Of a stretch of 64,000 bases of DNA, positions 26,022 through 33,576 are shown in pieces. Every line of letters begins with the position of its first letter. Within the stretch, counting starts at the first letter, position 1. The notes beneath the pieces are model-generated. The model made no database searches, was not told the origin of the DNA, and saw nothing but the letters and a program-made list of their open reading frames with translations. A program made the position numbers and the translations under genes. Source of the stretch: Rhodoligotrophos defluvii (lineage in GTDB: Bacteria > Pseudomonadota > Alphaproteobacteria > Rhizobiales > Im1); NCBI RefSeq assembly GCF_005281615.1, contig NZ_SZZM01000002.1:310001-374000 (forward strand). The letters are read 5' to 3'.

Positions 26022-27233
26022 TCATTCGGCCATGGGCGCGTCGAAAACAACAGCGGGATAGGGCCTGAATTCCTGCACCAGCTCGAATTCCCCGTTCTTC
26101 ACCTGGATGATACCTTCCTGGCGCGTGCCTCGATGATCACCCGGCTTGAAGGAGACACCCCGCGCTCCGCCCACCGAAACATTGTCCAGCGTCTCAAGCG
26201 CCGCGATGAGATTCTCGCGCGTCAATTCCTTGCCGCTTTTTAGTAGCGCTTCGAAGCCTTTGTGGAAAATCCCGGCATTGCTCCAGCCGTTCAGGCCGAA
26301 CACGCCGATTGGATCCTCCGGGTAGTATTTCTTGATCGACTCGCGATAGGCAACGATCTCCGGATCGTCGCTCGAAACCGGTAGGAGCCAGGAGGAAAAA
26401 TAAACCCCTTCCAGCAGATCGCCTGCAAGCTTTAGGGTCGACGGATCAGCCGTGAAGAACGGCGCGAACCATTTCACGTCCAGCCCCTGCAAGTCCGCCG
26501 CTTTCAGGGCGGCCGCAAGATTCGCGTTCGAGCCAAAGAGGATCACGGCCTCAGCACCGGCGTTGGCGACACGGCGGATATGCGGGCTGAAGCTCGTCGT
26601 CTTGACGTCGAACGGCACGGAGGCCGCGGGCTCGAGCCCGAGCTTCTTCATATAGGCATCGAAACCACGCTTGGCCGACTTGCCGAGCTCGTCATTTTCC
26701 CAGAGAAGGGCGATCTTCTTCAAGCCCAGCGTGTTGACCGCATAGTCCAGGTTGGAAGCCGCCGACCAGCCGTAATCCGGCAAAAGCGGAAAGACATTCG
26801 GCTCCACGAAAAAAGCGCTCGCTCCGCCGATGGGGCTGACCACGGGGAGGCCGACCTCACGCGCATAAGGCAGCACAGCCACATTGGTGGCGGTCCCCAC
26901 GGATGCGGACAGCGCGAAAATGCCGTCATCCTCGACGAGCTGACGTGTCACCGCCACGCTGCGTGCGGGATCATAGCCGTCATCCTTGGTCACATACTTG
27001 ACCGTCCAGCCGTCGATCCCGCCCTGCTCGTTGAGATTGCGGTAATACGCATCGGCGGCATGAGTGAGGATCGCGTAGAAGGGCACAGGGCCGGTTACCG
27101 GCGTAAAGGCGCCGATCGTTACCACTTTCTTCTCTTCATCGATCCCGACATCCGCGGCCCCGGCGGCCCCGGCCACACCCAGAGCAGCCGCCACAAGCGC
27201 AGCCCTGATCCCATATCCGACACGCGAAAGCAT
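26022..27233 (-). CDS. ABC transporter substrate-binding protein, Leu/Ile/Val-binding type
   Basis: 403-residue type-1 periplasmic binding protein. A signal peptide runs to about AGA|ADVG, then comes VVTIGAFTPVTGPVPFYA and NEQGGIDGWTVKYVTKDDGYDP, the normal opening of the amide/branched-chain family (LivK/UrtA-like). ATG 27233 has GGAGGAG at the right distance; ATG 27248 is less likely. It is the first gene of the long minus-strand operon and lies 64 bases from the double operator at 27298. A Trp/Tyr-rich binding region (WFAPFFTAD, YFSSWLLPV) is visible. Ligand unknown. Confidence 0.93.
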   Translation of the reverse strand: MLSRVGYGIRAALVAAALGVAGAAGAADVGIDEEKKVVTIGAFTPVTGPVPFYAILTHAADAYYRNLNEQGGIDGWTVKYVTKDDGYDPARSVAVTRQLVEDDGIFALSASVGTATNVAVLPYAREVGLPVVSPIGGASAFFVEPNVFPLLPDYGWSAASNLDYAVNTLGLKKIALLWENDELGKSAKRGFDAYMKKLGLEPAASVPFDVKTTSFSPHIRRVANAGAEAVILFGSNANLAAALKAADLQGLDVKWFAPFFTADPSTLKLAGDLLEGVYFSSWLLPVSSDDPEIVAYRESIKKYYPEDPIGVFGLNGWSNAGIFHKGFEALLKSGKELTRENLIAALETLDNVSVGGARGVSFKPGDHRGTRQEGIIQVKNGEFELVQEFRPYPAVVFDAPMAE

Positions 27234-27297
27234 CTGCACTCCTCCCATCCGTCACATTGTTCTTGAATCGAGGATATGTGCGTATTTTAAGCCCGTC

Positions 27298-27312
27298 AAT
27301 GCATAATGCATT
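27298..27312. promoter_or_regulatory. Predicted GntR operator (AATGCATAATGCATT)
   Basis: Perfect 15-base odd-centred palindrome AATGCAT-A-ATGCATT, containing the same TGCATAATGCA 11-mer as the site before the GntR gene. It lies in the divergent region between the binding-protein gene (start 27233) and the CoA-transferase gene (start 27521). Confidence 0.6.
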
Positions 27313-27417
27313 AAATATCTACTCTCGAATCGCCAATGCCTCATCACCCAGGAATGATCCCCAAAGTCGCCCTCTTGAAAGCTGCTCAGTTAGGCGATAA
27401 TGAGGTTCATGGGACAA

Positions 27418-27431
27418 AATAATGCATTATT
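27418..27431. promoter_or_regulatory. Predicted GntR operator (AATAATGCATTATT)
   Basis: Perfect 14-base palindrome AATAATGCATTATT, 90 bases upstream of the chosen start of the plus-strand CoA-transferase. It is the best even-centred version of the recurring AATGCATT box. Confidence 0.6.
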
Positions 27432-27520
27432 CGCCATCTGGGGAAAAGTTGCGCACCGCCCTCTCCGCTGCACAGCATCAGGAATGCATCAAACGGGCCG
27501 GGAAGGCCATGGAGGAAACC

Positions 27521-28753
27521 ATGAACCACGGCGTATTGTCCAACAGGACGGTGATCGAGCTGGGCAGCATGATTGCCGCGCCCTACGCCACACACATCCT
27601 GAACCAGCTCGGGGCGGACGTCATCAAGATCGAACCTCCGGCGGGCGAAACCACGCGCAAGCTCGTCCGGGGCGGCCCGAGCGGCAGCTATCTCGCCTTC
27701 AACCGCGGCAAGAAGAGCCTTTGCCTCGACCTGCAGACGGATGCGGGCCAGGAGATATTCCGCAAGCTGGTCGAGCGGGCCGACATCATCGTTCAAAACC
27801 TCTCCCCCTCTGCCGCCCGCAAGATGGGCCTCACTTACGAGGCCTGCAGGGCCCTCAATCGCGATATCGTTTTCTGCCATATCAAGGGCTACGGTCCCGG
27901 CCCACTGCAGGACGAGGTCGCCTCGAACCCCATTGCTGAAGCGGCGACCGGAGTAATGTACGCCAATCGTGTCGACGGTCGGCCATCCCGGCTCGGCCCT
28001 TCCTATCATGACCAATTCGCCGGCTGTTACGCGGTCATTGCAATCCTGTCCGCCCTCCTCGACAACGGCGGCGGCAAATGCCGTAACATCGAGTTCGGCC
28101 TGTACGAAACGGGCTTGCACATCGCTGCCCGCGATATCTTGGGCGTGCAGCTTAAATCACAGCTTCTCGGACGTCCGGAGCAGGAGCCGTCGGCCGAGTT
28201 CAGCATTCCCGGCTATGGCGCCTATGAAACGCAGGATGGCCGCTGGATCTATCTGGTCATGCTGAGCGACGAACACTGGCGCCGCTTCTGCCAGGCCACC
28301 AGCCTTCAGCCGGACCCGGAGCTTGCCAGCCTGCGCCAGAGACGCGCCGCGCGACCGCAGGTGGAAGAATTGGTCCGCACGGCCGTGCACAGCTACAAAT
28401 ACGATGCACTTGCGCAGAAATTGTCGACCCACGGCATCGGCTTCAGCGAAGTTCTCTCGCTGGACAGGGTGCTCGACGCCCCACAGGCACAGGTTCCTGG
28501 GAAGTGTTCCGACTTCCATTTCAGCGGATACAGGTTCCGCTCACCCGATCTGCCGTTCCCAGCTCACATCAAGGATCACGGCCTCGACGCGCCTCCACCC
28601 CTCCTGGGCGAACATACAAACGAGCTGCTGGCCGAGCTCGGGTACAGTGCAGACCAGATCGAGGCGCTGTCCGCCTCAAACATAGCTCTTCAGGCTGAAA
28701 AGAATACCGAACTGTGGGCCAAACCCCGCAGGACCGCAGCATCCGCAGGCTGA
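27521..28753 (+). CDS. CaiB/BaiF-family CoA-transferase
   Basis: 410-residue family-III CoA-transferase, the only plus-strand member of the cluster. NRTVIELGSMIAAPYATHIL, ADVIKIEPP and LDLQTDAGQEIFRKLV are typical; AEAATGVMYANRVDGRPSR resembles the 'qa.sG....tG.pdgpP.r' loop. The residue aligned with the catalytic Asp is Glu196 (IEFGLYETGL). ATG 27521 follows GGAGG at 27511-27515; ATG 27509 and an open frame back to 27422 are less likely because the latter starts inside the palindromic operator. It is divergent from the binding-protein operon and shares the operator region. Confidence 0.9.
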   Translation: MNHGVLSNRTVIELGSMIAAPYATHILNQLGADVIKIEPPAGETTRKLVRGGPSGSYLAFNRGKKSLCLDLQTDAGQEIFRKLVERADIIVQNLSPSAARKMGLTYEACRALNRDIVFCHIKGYGPGPLQDEVASNPIAEAATGVMYANRVDGRPSRLGPSYHDQFAGCYAVIAILSALLDNGGGKCRNIEFGLYETGLHIAARDILGVQLKSQLLGRPEQEPSAEFSIPGYGAYETQDGRWIYLVMLSDEHWRRFCQATSLQPDPELASLRQRRAARPQVEELVRTAVHSYKYDALAQKLSTHGIGFSEVLSLDRVLDAPQAQVPGKCSDFHFSGYRFRSPDLPFPAHIKDHGLDAPPPLLGEHTNELLAELGYSADQIEALSASNIALQAEKNTELWAKPRRTAASAG

Positions 28754-29066
28754 AATCGTGACAACGCGCACGCCAACCCCGCGGTTCACGCCGCGATCGT
28801 TTGTGTCCGGGTGCGCAACTCCGATACCGACATTCGTTGGTGTACCCCACAGGAGTTGGACCCGACGCTCGCGTCCGAGCGAATGGCTCGGCCCTCCAAG
28901 TCGCCATATAAATTTAGTTTCCAGTCGCGCTTGGTGCTGAAGACAATGTGGTAAAGGGGTATCGCTCGCTGCTCCCTTCCCCGGAAGTCGGGCAGCGGCC
29001 GTTTGGTCTTGCCTACGGTACTGCAGCAACTCACCTTCCGCCTTTGCGAGCATTGGCGCCCTGGCC
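28754..29066. other. Intergenic stretch without a recognisable gene
   Basis: No supported gene. A minus-strand open frame here (28786-29034) contains LYHIVFSTKRDWKLNLYG, vaguely like small transposase text, but I cannot identify it. The region leads into the first DUF2274 remnant. Confidence 0.4.
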
Positions 29067-29230
29067 ATGCCGCAGGAGCCGCTCAAGGATGAACTCGACC
29101 AGTATGCAGCCGAACACAGCCGACTGTACGAACCCGTGGACACCGCGGCGCTGATCCCGCACATGCTGGAAGCCTTCGTCCGTTCGGATTGCGGTTGGCG
29201 CAGCCGTAAGGCGAAGGCCGGCCAGGCCGT
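29067..29230 (+). pseudogene. DUF2274 remnant (conjugation-associated), copy 1
   Basis: The translation DELDQYAAEHSRLYEP ... DTAALIPHMLEAFVRSD followed by GWRSRKAKAG matches the central and C-terminal pattern of DUF2274 ('dl.aYAe....ep..LI.pML..Fi.tDr.f.kark'), a small protein encoded beside trbI in conjugative trb operons. The N-terminal part (usually ending PVKLTVELP) is not in the same frame, so the gene is decayed. The frame then runs on without a family match into the 3' end of the antisense NicO gene. Confidence 0.5.
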
Positions 29231-29327
29231 GCTCGTCAACGAGGGGCGTCTCCAGCGAGCAGTACGACTTCGAGCATTGCCGAAGACGGTGGCTCCGCCT
29301 GAAGCTGTCCTAGTAGCGAACGTACCC

Positions 29328-30068
29328 CTACCGTATCAGGATCTCACGCAGGGCAACCGTTACGAGCATGAAACCTGCGACCGCCTCGATCGTACGCGTG
29401 AAGGCGGCAATGAGGCGGGGGCGCGTCTCTAGGAGCCGGGTCACCTCTTGACGGAAAAACACCACTGTCACCGCGACAAGGGATAGCGTCGCCGCCACGC
29501 CCGCCATCATGGCGAAGGTAAAGGCGATGCCGGCTTCGGGCACGCCGCGCGTGATCGCGAAGGTCATGACGAACAGCGTCAGCGGACACGGGATCAGTCC
29601 CGCCATGAAGCCGACGGCGGCTCCTTCCCCAACACCACGAACATGGTTCTCGCGCCTCGACGCCCGCCACAACATCCACAGGCCGATGACGCCGAGGAAG
29701 CCGCGGCTTAAATCCTCGAGCAATGGTGCCCGGCCGACGCTTCCGAGCGCGATTGACACAAGGGGAAGCGACAGCAGCGCGATCAGGACGGCCATGCTCA
29801 CATGCGTGAAGGAGAGCGCCAGCGAAACGATCAGACTGCGGGTCATTCCCGTGGACGATCCCGCGAGGTAGGTGGCAAGCACCGATTTGCTGTGTCCGGG
29901 GGTTATGGCGTGGACGGCGCCGAACACGATGCCCATCGGCAGGAAAGCGGCGAGCGCGGTCCAGCTGCCGCCGCCGGCAAACGCGCCTATGCGGTCGGCG
30001 AACGTCAGATAGATCTCACGTTGGCCCTCAATGACCCATTGTAGCATATAGACCCAATCGTCACTCAT
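29328..30068 (-). CDS. Nickel/cobalt efflux protein, NicO/RcnA family
   Basis: 246-residue membrane protein with about six transmembrane segments. HAITPGHSK (53-61) is the family's metal motif, and a second GLIPCPLTLFVM stretch near residue 155 is the matching C-terminal signature. The His-rich cytoplasmic loop of E. coli RcnA is absent. It forms a unit with the MFS gene seven bases upstream and the CsoR/RcnR-type repressor, a typical Ni/Co resistance module. Confidence 0.9.
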   Translation of the reverse strand: MSDDWVYMLQWVIEGQREIYLTFADRIGAFAGGGSWTALAAFLPMGIVFGAVHAITPGHSKSVLATYLAGSSTGMTRSLIVSLALSFTHVSMAVLIALLSLPLVSIALGSVGRAPLLEDLSRGFLGVIGLWMLWRASRRENHVRGVGEGAAVGFMAGLIPCPLTLFVMTFAITRGVPEAGIAFTFAMMAGVAATLSLVAVTVVFFRQEVTRLLETRPRLIAAFTRTIEAVAGFMLVTVALREILIR

Positions 30069-30074
30069 TGTCGG

Positions 30075-31394
30075 TCATGGCTCGCTCGGCCATTGCGGAT
30101 GGAGGTCGTCGATGACAAAGGCGTGAGCATGGCGACGCTCACCTCGCCGCGATCCTTCCGCCCAATGCGGATCGTCCTCGGCAAGGCCATGATGCCGGTG
30201 CTCGACCACTTCCGGTTCGGAAGCCGGCCACACGAGGGCCGCTACCACGAGGGCGGCGGCCGCGATCGCCGCGAGAATCAGGAACGTCGCGGTGAGCCCG
30301 ACCGAGGCGCCGAGCCATCCTGCCAGGGGATAGGTGACGAGCCAGCAGACATGTGACAGCGCGAACTGTGCGGCGAACAAGGCGGGCCGGTCTTCGGGAT
30401 GCGATGAGCGCCGCAGCAGCCGGCCCGAGGGAGTCTGGGCCGCCGAATAACCGAGACCGAGGACGAACCAGAGCGGCAGAAGGACCTGGTAACCCGAGAC
30501 GGTGGCTCCCGCCACGAGACCAAGGATCATGAGGATGACGCCTGCCAGCATCGCCGCGCGATCGGATACGGCTTCGAGCAGCCTTGGCAGGGCGAGCGCG
30601 GCGACCATCGACCCGCCGCCGAACGCCGCCAGCGCCAGCGCGGTCGCTCGCTGCGACAGGCCGAACTCGCCTTGCACGATGACCACCGTGTTGACGATCG
30701 CCATCGCGCCGGCGGCAGCGACCGCCATATTGACCGCAAGCAGGCCACGCAACCTCGGTGTGGCGAGGTAGAACCGGGAGCCGCGCGTGGTTCGATCGTA
30801 GATGGCCCGTGGCGCGGACGCCCTCGGGCTGGGGAGCAGAACCGAGACGACCAGCGCCGCCGAGGCCAGGAAGCCGATCACGGTGCCGGCAAAAAGCGCA
30901 TGGAAGCTCACCACCGTCAGCAGCACGGCGGCGAGCATCGGGCTGAGAAGGCTTTCCAGATCGTAGGCCAATCGCGACAGGGAGAGCGCCCGCGTGTAGT
31001 CCTTCTCCTGGGGCAGGACGTCCGGAATGGTTGCCTGGAAGGTCGGCGTGAAGCCCGCCGATGCCGACTGCAGCAGGAAAATCAGCACATAGACCTGCCA
31101 GACTTCCGTGACGAAGGGGAGAGCCACCGCCACCGCCGCGCGCACGAGGTCGAGGCTAACCAGCATGACGCGGCGGGGCAGCCGCTCGGCAAAGGCGGCG
31201 GCGACGGGCGCGACGCCGACATAGGCGATCATCTTGATCGCCAGCGCCGTTCCCAGCACCACGCCGGCCTCGCCGCCGGCCAGCTCGAATGCCAGAAGCC
31301 CGAGCGCGACCGTGGCGAGCCCGGTGCCGATCAGCGCGATTACCTGCGCGGCGAACAGATGACGGTAGGTGCGGTTTGCGAGAATGCCGAGCAC
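30075..31394 (-). CDS. MFS transporter, likely metal efflux (NreB-like)
   Basis: 439-residue major-facilitator protein with about 12 transmembrane segments; the N-half loop ERLPRRVMLVSLDLVR is the MFS motif A equivalent. After the last membrane helix there is a cytoplasmic tail rich in His (EHRHHGLAEDDPHW, RRHAHAF, DDLHPQW), as in nickel exporters such as NreB. Its place between a metal-sensing repressor and a NicO exporter supports a nickel or cobalt efflux role; the substrate is inferred. Confidence 0.85.
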   Translation of the reverse strand: MLGILANRTYRHLFAAQVIALIGTGLATVALGLLAFELAGGEAGVVLGTALAIKMIAYVGVAPVAAAFAERLPRRVMLVSLDLVRAAVAVALPFVTEVWQVYVLIFLLQSASAGFTPTFQATIPDVLPQEKDYTRALSLSRLAYDLESLLSPMLAAVLLTVVSFHALFAGTVIGFLASAALVVSVLLPSPRASAPRAIYDRTTRGSRFYLATPRLRGLLAVNMAVAAAGAMAIVNTVVIVQGEFGLSQRATALALAAFGGGSMVAALALPRLLEAVSDRAAMLAGVILMILGLVAGATVSGYQVLLPLWFVLGLGYSAAQTPSGRLLRRSSHPEDRPALFAAQFALSHVCWLVTYPLAGWLGASVGLTATFLILAAIAAAALVVAALVWPASEPEVVEHRHHGLAEDDPHWAEGSRRGERRHAHAFVIDDLHPQWPSEP

Positions 31395-31402
31395 TGGCTG
31401 AC

Positions 31403-31678
31403 CTAAAGGTACTTCGTGATCTCCTTGAACTCCTCGATCGAGCGCTGCTGGCCGGCGGGCAAGGCCTGTGCGGCCTCGCCTAGGCAGTGATCAAGATGGT
31501 CTCGGATAAGCGTCTTCTTGGCTTGGCCTATAGCCTTCTCGACCGCGTGCAGCTGCTGGGCGAGCTCGAGGCAAGGCCGGCCGGCTTCGATCATGGCAAC
31601 GACGCTGCGCAGATGGCCTTCGGCGCGCCTCAGGCGCTTGACGATGGCGGGATGGGAGGCATGGATCGTGTTGGTCAT
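31403..31678 (-). CDS. Metal-sensing repressor, CsoR/RcnR/DmeR family
   Basis: 91-residue all-helical repressor. The metal ligand set can be read directly: Cys36 (RPCLELAQQ), His61 and Cys65 (RDHLDHC), identical in numbering to the copper sensor CsoR, but His64 is also present and the N-terminus carries His6 and His9 as in RcnR-like nickel/cobalt sensors. RRAEGHLRSVVAMIE is the conserved DNA-binding helix. A perfect dyad in the leader (31688-31708) is the probable operator. Given the NicO/MFS partners, nickel or cobalt is favoured over copper. Confidence 0.92.
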   Translation of the reverse strand: MTNTIHASHPAIVKRLRRAEGHLRSVVAMIEAGRPCLELAQQLHAVEKAIGQAKKTLIRDHLDHCLGEAAQALPAGQQRSIEEFKEITKYL

Positions 31679-31687
31679 GCTTCCGGC

Positions 31688-31708
31688 CTATCCTCCCCCG
31701 GAGGATAG
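31688..31708. promoter_or_regulatory. CsoR/RcnR-type operator dyad
   Basis: CTATCCTCC and GGAGGATAG are perfect 9-base arms around CCC, the G/C-tract-with-AT-flanks form known for CsoR/RcnR-family operators. It is ten bases upstream of the repressor's start codon, so binding would block the metal-efflux unit. Confidence 0.65.
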
Positions 31709-31825
31709 AGTCAAGCTCAGCTCCCGTGAACTGCGCCGCAGGCTTCGATGGCGGCGGCAGTGCTCAACTGCCGACCTACTTCCGCTCTTCCGGCGGCTTG
31801 ATGTGCCTACCGTCCAAACGTGAAA

Positions 31826-31983
31826 GACGTGAAGGAGTCCGGATAATGCCGAGGTGCTTTGCCCGCGAAACCGGCCAAACCGCCGGGCCGGTGAAGCTGA
31901 TCGGTCCAATGCTGGCACGTTTTATCGCCACCGACCGCGGATTCCTCAAGGCAAAGCGTGCCGTAGGCCTAGAAAGGTCATAG
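31826..31983 (+). pseudogene. DUF2274 remnant, copy 2
   Basis: FARETGQTAGPVKLIGPMLA followed by RFIATDRGFLKAKRAVG is a strong match to the C-terminal half of DUF2274. Just before it, AEVL is encoded in the neighbouring frame, which indicates a frameshift inside an original AEVLARETG. A possible N-terminal trace (RVKLS) lies near 31710. The copy is in the same orientation as the one at 29067 and flanks the metal-efflux genes on the other side. Confidence 0.55.
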
Positions 31984-32136
31984 GCGCGCAACTGGCCTAA
32001 CATCCCTCCTCGTCGGGCTCCGCGGGAACGGGGCTCGGGACGGAGACTCGACGCTCTCGAAAACTCTGCCCGGGCGCATCATGTGCAGGGGAGAACAATC
32101 GAGTTCTCTCCTCTAGGACATGGTGTTCTGCAGACT

Positions 32137-32943
32137 TCAGAATTCCAGCACGAGCGGCCGGTGGTCCGAAACTTCCGGCTCCACGACAACATCAAACCTG
32201 ATCACGTCGACTGCCGAATTGACCAGCATGTAATCTGCATAACGCCCCGCCTTTTTGTAATGGGAGGTGCGGGTATCCACATGGTTCCGTGCCGTCACAA
32301 GATCCTTCAACCCCAGTCCGCCAAGCACCTCGAAGGTTAGGCTGCTGGGTTCCAGGTTGAAGTCTCCGCACGCGACGATTTGGTCGCCTTGCTCCGCAAC
32401 ATAGGAGATCAGATCTGCGAACCTGCGTGCTTGCGCGAGTCTCTCCGGGGTATCCATCTTGCCGTTCAGGTCCCGCAGCCCGTGCATGTGCGCAACCGTC
32501 ACAGTCCTGGCCTTTCCCATATCCCATATGCGGACCGCATGAGCGTTGCGGGAGCGGGGATGCTCCCCAAAGCCATCGGACGAAAACGACTTATGAACGA
32601 ACACTTGAGCCTGCCCGATGATCGGAAAGGACGCTCGGACAAAGGTCGCAAGTCCCCATTGCGACGGGATAGTCTCTTGGCCGTCCCACAGAACCCCTTG
32701 GGCCGCCGGACAGAAGCTCGCAACATGATCCGGCAGCGCTGCGGCAACCTCGCGAAAAAAATTTGCGCGCTGCGGCAACACGTGGGTGCCATCTCTATAT
32801 TCCAGCCAGTCCCTGGATGCATCCGGTGTATGAACCACTTCCTGCAAGCACAAGACGTCCGGAGACTCAGCCCGGAGATAGGGTATCAGCCGATCGTGCA
32901 ATGTGCCGCCCCAGCCATTGAGACACATGATCCGCACCTTCAA
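32137..32943 (-). CDS. Endonuclease/exonuclease/phosphatase (EEP) family hydrolase
   Basis: 268-residue EEP-fold metal-dependent phosphoesterase. Key residues visible are Asn9 (MCLNGW), Glu35 (CLQEV), the VAHMHGLRD strand, the GDFNLEP motif and the closing SDHRPLVLEF with the catalytic His. The family covers DNases, sphingomyelinases and phosphatases, so the substrate is not known; there is no signal peptide. It ends a three-gene minus-strand unit with the ABM membrane protein (16-base gap) and a LysR regulator. Confidence 0.88.
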   Translation of the reverse strand: MKVRIMCLNGWGGTLHDRLIPYLRAESPDVLCLQEVVHTPDASRDWLEYRDGTHVLPQRANFFREVAAALPDHVASFCPAAQGVLWDGQETIPSQWGLATFVRASFPIIGQAQVFVHKSFSSDGFGEHPRSRNAHAVRIWDMGKARTVTVAHMHGLRDLNGKMDTPERLAQARRFADLISYVAEQGDQIVACGDFNLEPSSLTFEVLGGLGLKDLVTARNHVDTRTSHYKKAGRYADYMLVNSAVDVIRFDVVVEPEVSDHRPLVLEF

Positions 32944-32959
32944 TCCTCCATAGTGCCGC

Positions 32960-33541
32960 CTAGCGATATAGCCATTGAGAGACGAGCTTGGTGTATCGCG
33001 GCATGATCACGTAAATCATGAGAAAGACAATCGCGGCCGTTGCCAGAAGCGAGACGATGTATCTGTGGACTATAACGTCTAGCTGACCGGACACCCAGAT
33101 GATGATTTCGGGTACGATCAACACAAGAGGATAGATAACGGACCACGTTATCAGGAACTGCTTCCAGCGCGTTGGAACCTTGATGGACGCACCTTGAGGC
33201 GTAAACCAGAAGTCTAGGCCACTCCTCACAACGTAGCGATCGTCGGCAGCTAACAACGGCTGCACCTTCGCAATCAGTTGCTCTCGCTCTGGCGAGTTCA
33301 TCCATGCGAGCAGGTGATCGCGCGAGTCGAAGCGGATGAGGTGCGTATACTCTCGCGTAGCGCCGGGCACCGGGCGTATCACCTGTATTCCCAGGTGGCC
33401 CGGGTAGGACTTGCACGCCGGAATGATCTCCTCGAGCCACCTCTCGTAATCGGCTTCGCGTCCGGTGCGTACCCGATGAGAGATGACGACAGTCGCGCCG
33501 TCTTGAGTGTGGGTGGCAACGTCTGGGCGATCGCGCGTCAT
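32960..33541 (-). CDS. Antibiotic biosynthesis monooxygenase (ABM)-domain protein with membrane anchor
   Basis: 193 residues. Residues ~15-100 form an ABM/ferredoxin-like domain (VVISHRVRTGREADYERWL, YPGHLGIQVIRP, YTHLIRFDSRDHLLAWM). A PTRWKQFLITW stretch is followed by two or three hydrophobic helices (about 125-185), so the domain is tethered to the inner membrane. Such anchored ABM proteins are annotated widely but their reaction is unknown. It lies between the LysR and EEP genes in the same direction. Confidence 0.8.
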   Translation of the reverse strand: MTRDRPDVATHTQDGATVVISHRVRTGREADYERWLEEIIPACKSYPGHLGIQVIRPVPGATREYTHLIRFDSRDHLLAWMNSPEREQLIAKVQPLLAADDRYVVRSGLDFWFTPQGASIKVPTRWKQFLITWSVIYPLVLIVPEIIIWVSGQLDVIVHRYIVSLLATAAIVFLMIYVIMPRYTKLVSQWLYR

Positions 33542-33576
33542 CGTTCTCTCCGCTTCTTGTGGTTTCCCGCGGTTGA

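Noticed and set aside
27481-27492. AATGCAT at 27483 as another GntR box
   Set aside because: It lacks the palindromic partner half (reads AATGCATC) and lies between the operator and the ribosome site of the CoA-transferase gene, so it is likely chance.
28786-29034. Possible transposase fragment on the minus strand
   Set aside because: One short segment looked vaguely like small-transposase text, but no catalytic motif or terminal repeats could be found.
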